Assembly (NCBI GenBank): GCA_020049295.1
Contig: JAIFLC010000070.1
Coordinates: 1-36,181, forward strand
Reading direction: 5' to 3'
Length of the DNA: 36,181 bases
DNA from: Bacteroidota bacterium
GTDB lineage: Bacteria > Bacteroidota > Bacteroidia > Bacteroidales > UBA12077
Shown here: in pieces, positions 35,197 to 36,181 of the stretch
How the letters are laid out: each line of letters starts with the position of its first letter
Position numbering within the stretch: the first letter of the stretch is position 1
Translations under genes and position numbers: made by a program
The notes under the pieces: generated by a model
Told to the model about the DNA's origin: nothing
Databases searched by the model: none
What the model saw: only the letters and a program-made list of their open reading frames with translations

Positions 35197-35793
35197 TTAT
35201 TTCCATTCAAACGATTCGATCATAATAATAATATCATCCTTAATAAATCGAATAACCGGTGCTAATGAGTCTTTGTTTGGCTCAACGCTAAAATATAAAG
35301 CTCCTCTTACATAATGTTTAACACTATCGGTAACATAGAATTGCACCGATGAAGCAGCATTTCCCTCAATCTCATATAAGATTCCATAAATTTTACGATC
35401 GGGTCTTATAAATACTTGCTCATGGATCGCATCGGCCTTAATTGAATGTTTATATGCAAGTTTTCTTGAATCTTCTAGTATTTGTCCAAGATTGTTGTCC
35501 ACATTTTTATAACTAATATGCAGTCGACCGCCAATTTTTTTGAAATCCATATTAATCCAGCATGGTTCAGTGTTATTGTCAGTATCAAAAAGAATCGTTG
35601 CATAAACTGGATAATCGAATGAATAAGGACAATCTGAAACAAACTTTTGATATTCTTTTTGAGGCAGATCGATTCTGAAATATCCTCTGGGCTTGGGAGT
35701 AGTATTATCTCGGCAACTATTAAGTATTAAAAACAACAAAATAGATACAATAACAATAACAATAGGATATTGTGAAATACTACTTCTATACAT
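35197..35793 (-). CDS. gldD: Gliding motility lipoprotein GldD
   Basis: 198 residues. The N-terminal membrane segment ends in a lipobox-like LNSC (C27), so it is probably a lipoprotein. The mature start TPKPRGYFRIDLPQKEY is the hallmark of GldD, and the rest (CPYSFDYPVYA, the PCWINMDFKK block, and the C-terminal FIKDDIIIMIESFEWK) agrees with it. GldD is required for gliding in Flavobacterium johnsoniae; its molecular role is not settled, and it also occurs in non-gliding Bacteroidota. The gene follows gldE by 17 bases and precedes the PPTase gene by 12, so all are probably on one transcript. Confidence 0.92.
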   Translation of the reverse strand: MYRSSISQYPIVIVIVSILLFLILNSCRDNTTPKPRGYFRIDLPQKEYQKFVSDCPYSFDYPVYATILFDTDNNTEPCWINMDFKKIGGRLHISYKNVDNNLGQILEDSRKLAYKHSIKADAIHEQVFIRPDRKIYGILYEIEGNAASSVQFYVTDSVKHYVRGALYFSVEPNKDSLAPVIRFIKDDIIIMIESFEWK

Positions 35794-35810
35794 TTTTATG
35801 ATTAACAGGT

Positions 35811-36181
<371 letters not shown>

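Overview
The window looks like a chromosomal segment of a low-GC, gliding/T9SS-type Bacteroidota (Bacteroidales/Marinilabiliales-like; rank below phylum is inference). The evidence is gldD and gldE genes, a giant secreted protein ending in a T9SS type A sorting domain, a bacterial group of GGGP synthase, a 14-blade Reg_prop/Y_Y_Y sensor, TAnnTTTG-type promoters, and start sites without Shine-Dalgarno sequences. No rRNA, tRNA, CRISPR array, IS element or phage gene was seen.

Layout. 1-1833: the end of the ribosomal protein operon (rplQ, partial) and enolase, each closed by a hairpin terminator. 1873-8836: a long UbiD-family decarboxylase, then two convergent signalling genes, a propeller/SpoIIE-phosphatase sensor and a membrane hybrid histidine kinase whose ATP-lid motifs are eroded. 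9093-14962: an unknown exported protein, hisS, and two consecutive MIO-type aromatic amino acid lyases (HutH and a divergent paralogue). 15016-20246: a seven-gene minus-strand run. It encodes transketolase N-half, a methylglyoxal-synthase-fold protein, an exported vWA protein, transketolase C-half, an ECF sigma factor, a probable anti-sigma membrane protein and a Spy-like periplasmic protein. 20457-21554: a divergent YchF. 21982-28782: the 2266-residue modular T9SS protein. 29018-30694: a PafA-family alkaline phosphatase homologue that has lost nearly all catalytic residues. 30728-33640: an SOS1-like Na+/H+ antiporter with a C-terminal cyclic-nucleotide-binding domain. 33797-36181: a tight minus-strand operon gldE (partial), gldD, phosphopantetheinyl transferase, GGGP synthase.

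Most genes are housekeeping or common Bacteroidota genes. The points worth a second look are: (i) the PafA-like pseudophosphatase beside the giant T9SS protein; (ii) the socket-and-insert architecture of that giant protein; (iii) a split transketolase whose halves are separated by an MGS-like protein lacking its catalytic Asp and by a vWA protein; (iv) a hybrid kinase with degenerate G boxes facing a SpoIIE-type sensor five bases away; (v) tandem HAL paralogues next to hisS; and (vi) the CNBD-fused antiporter. All assignments come from reading motifs by eye. No database search was run.
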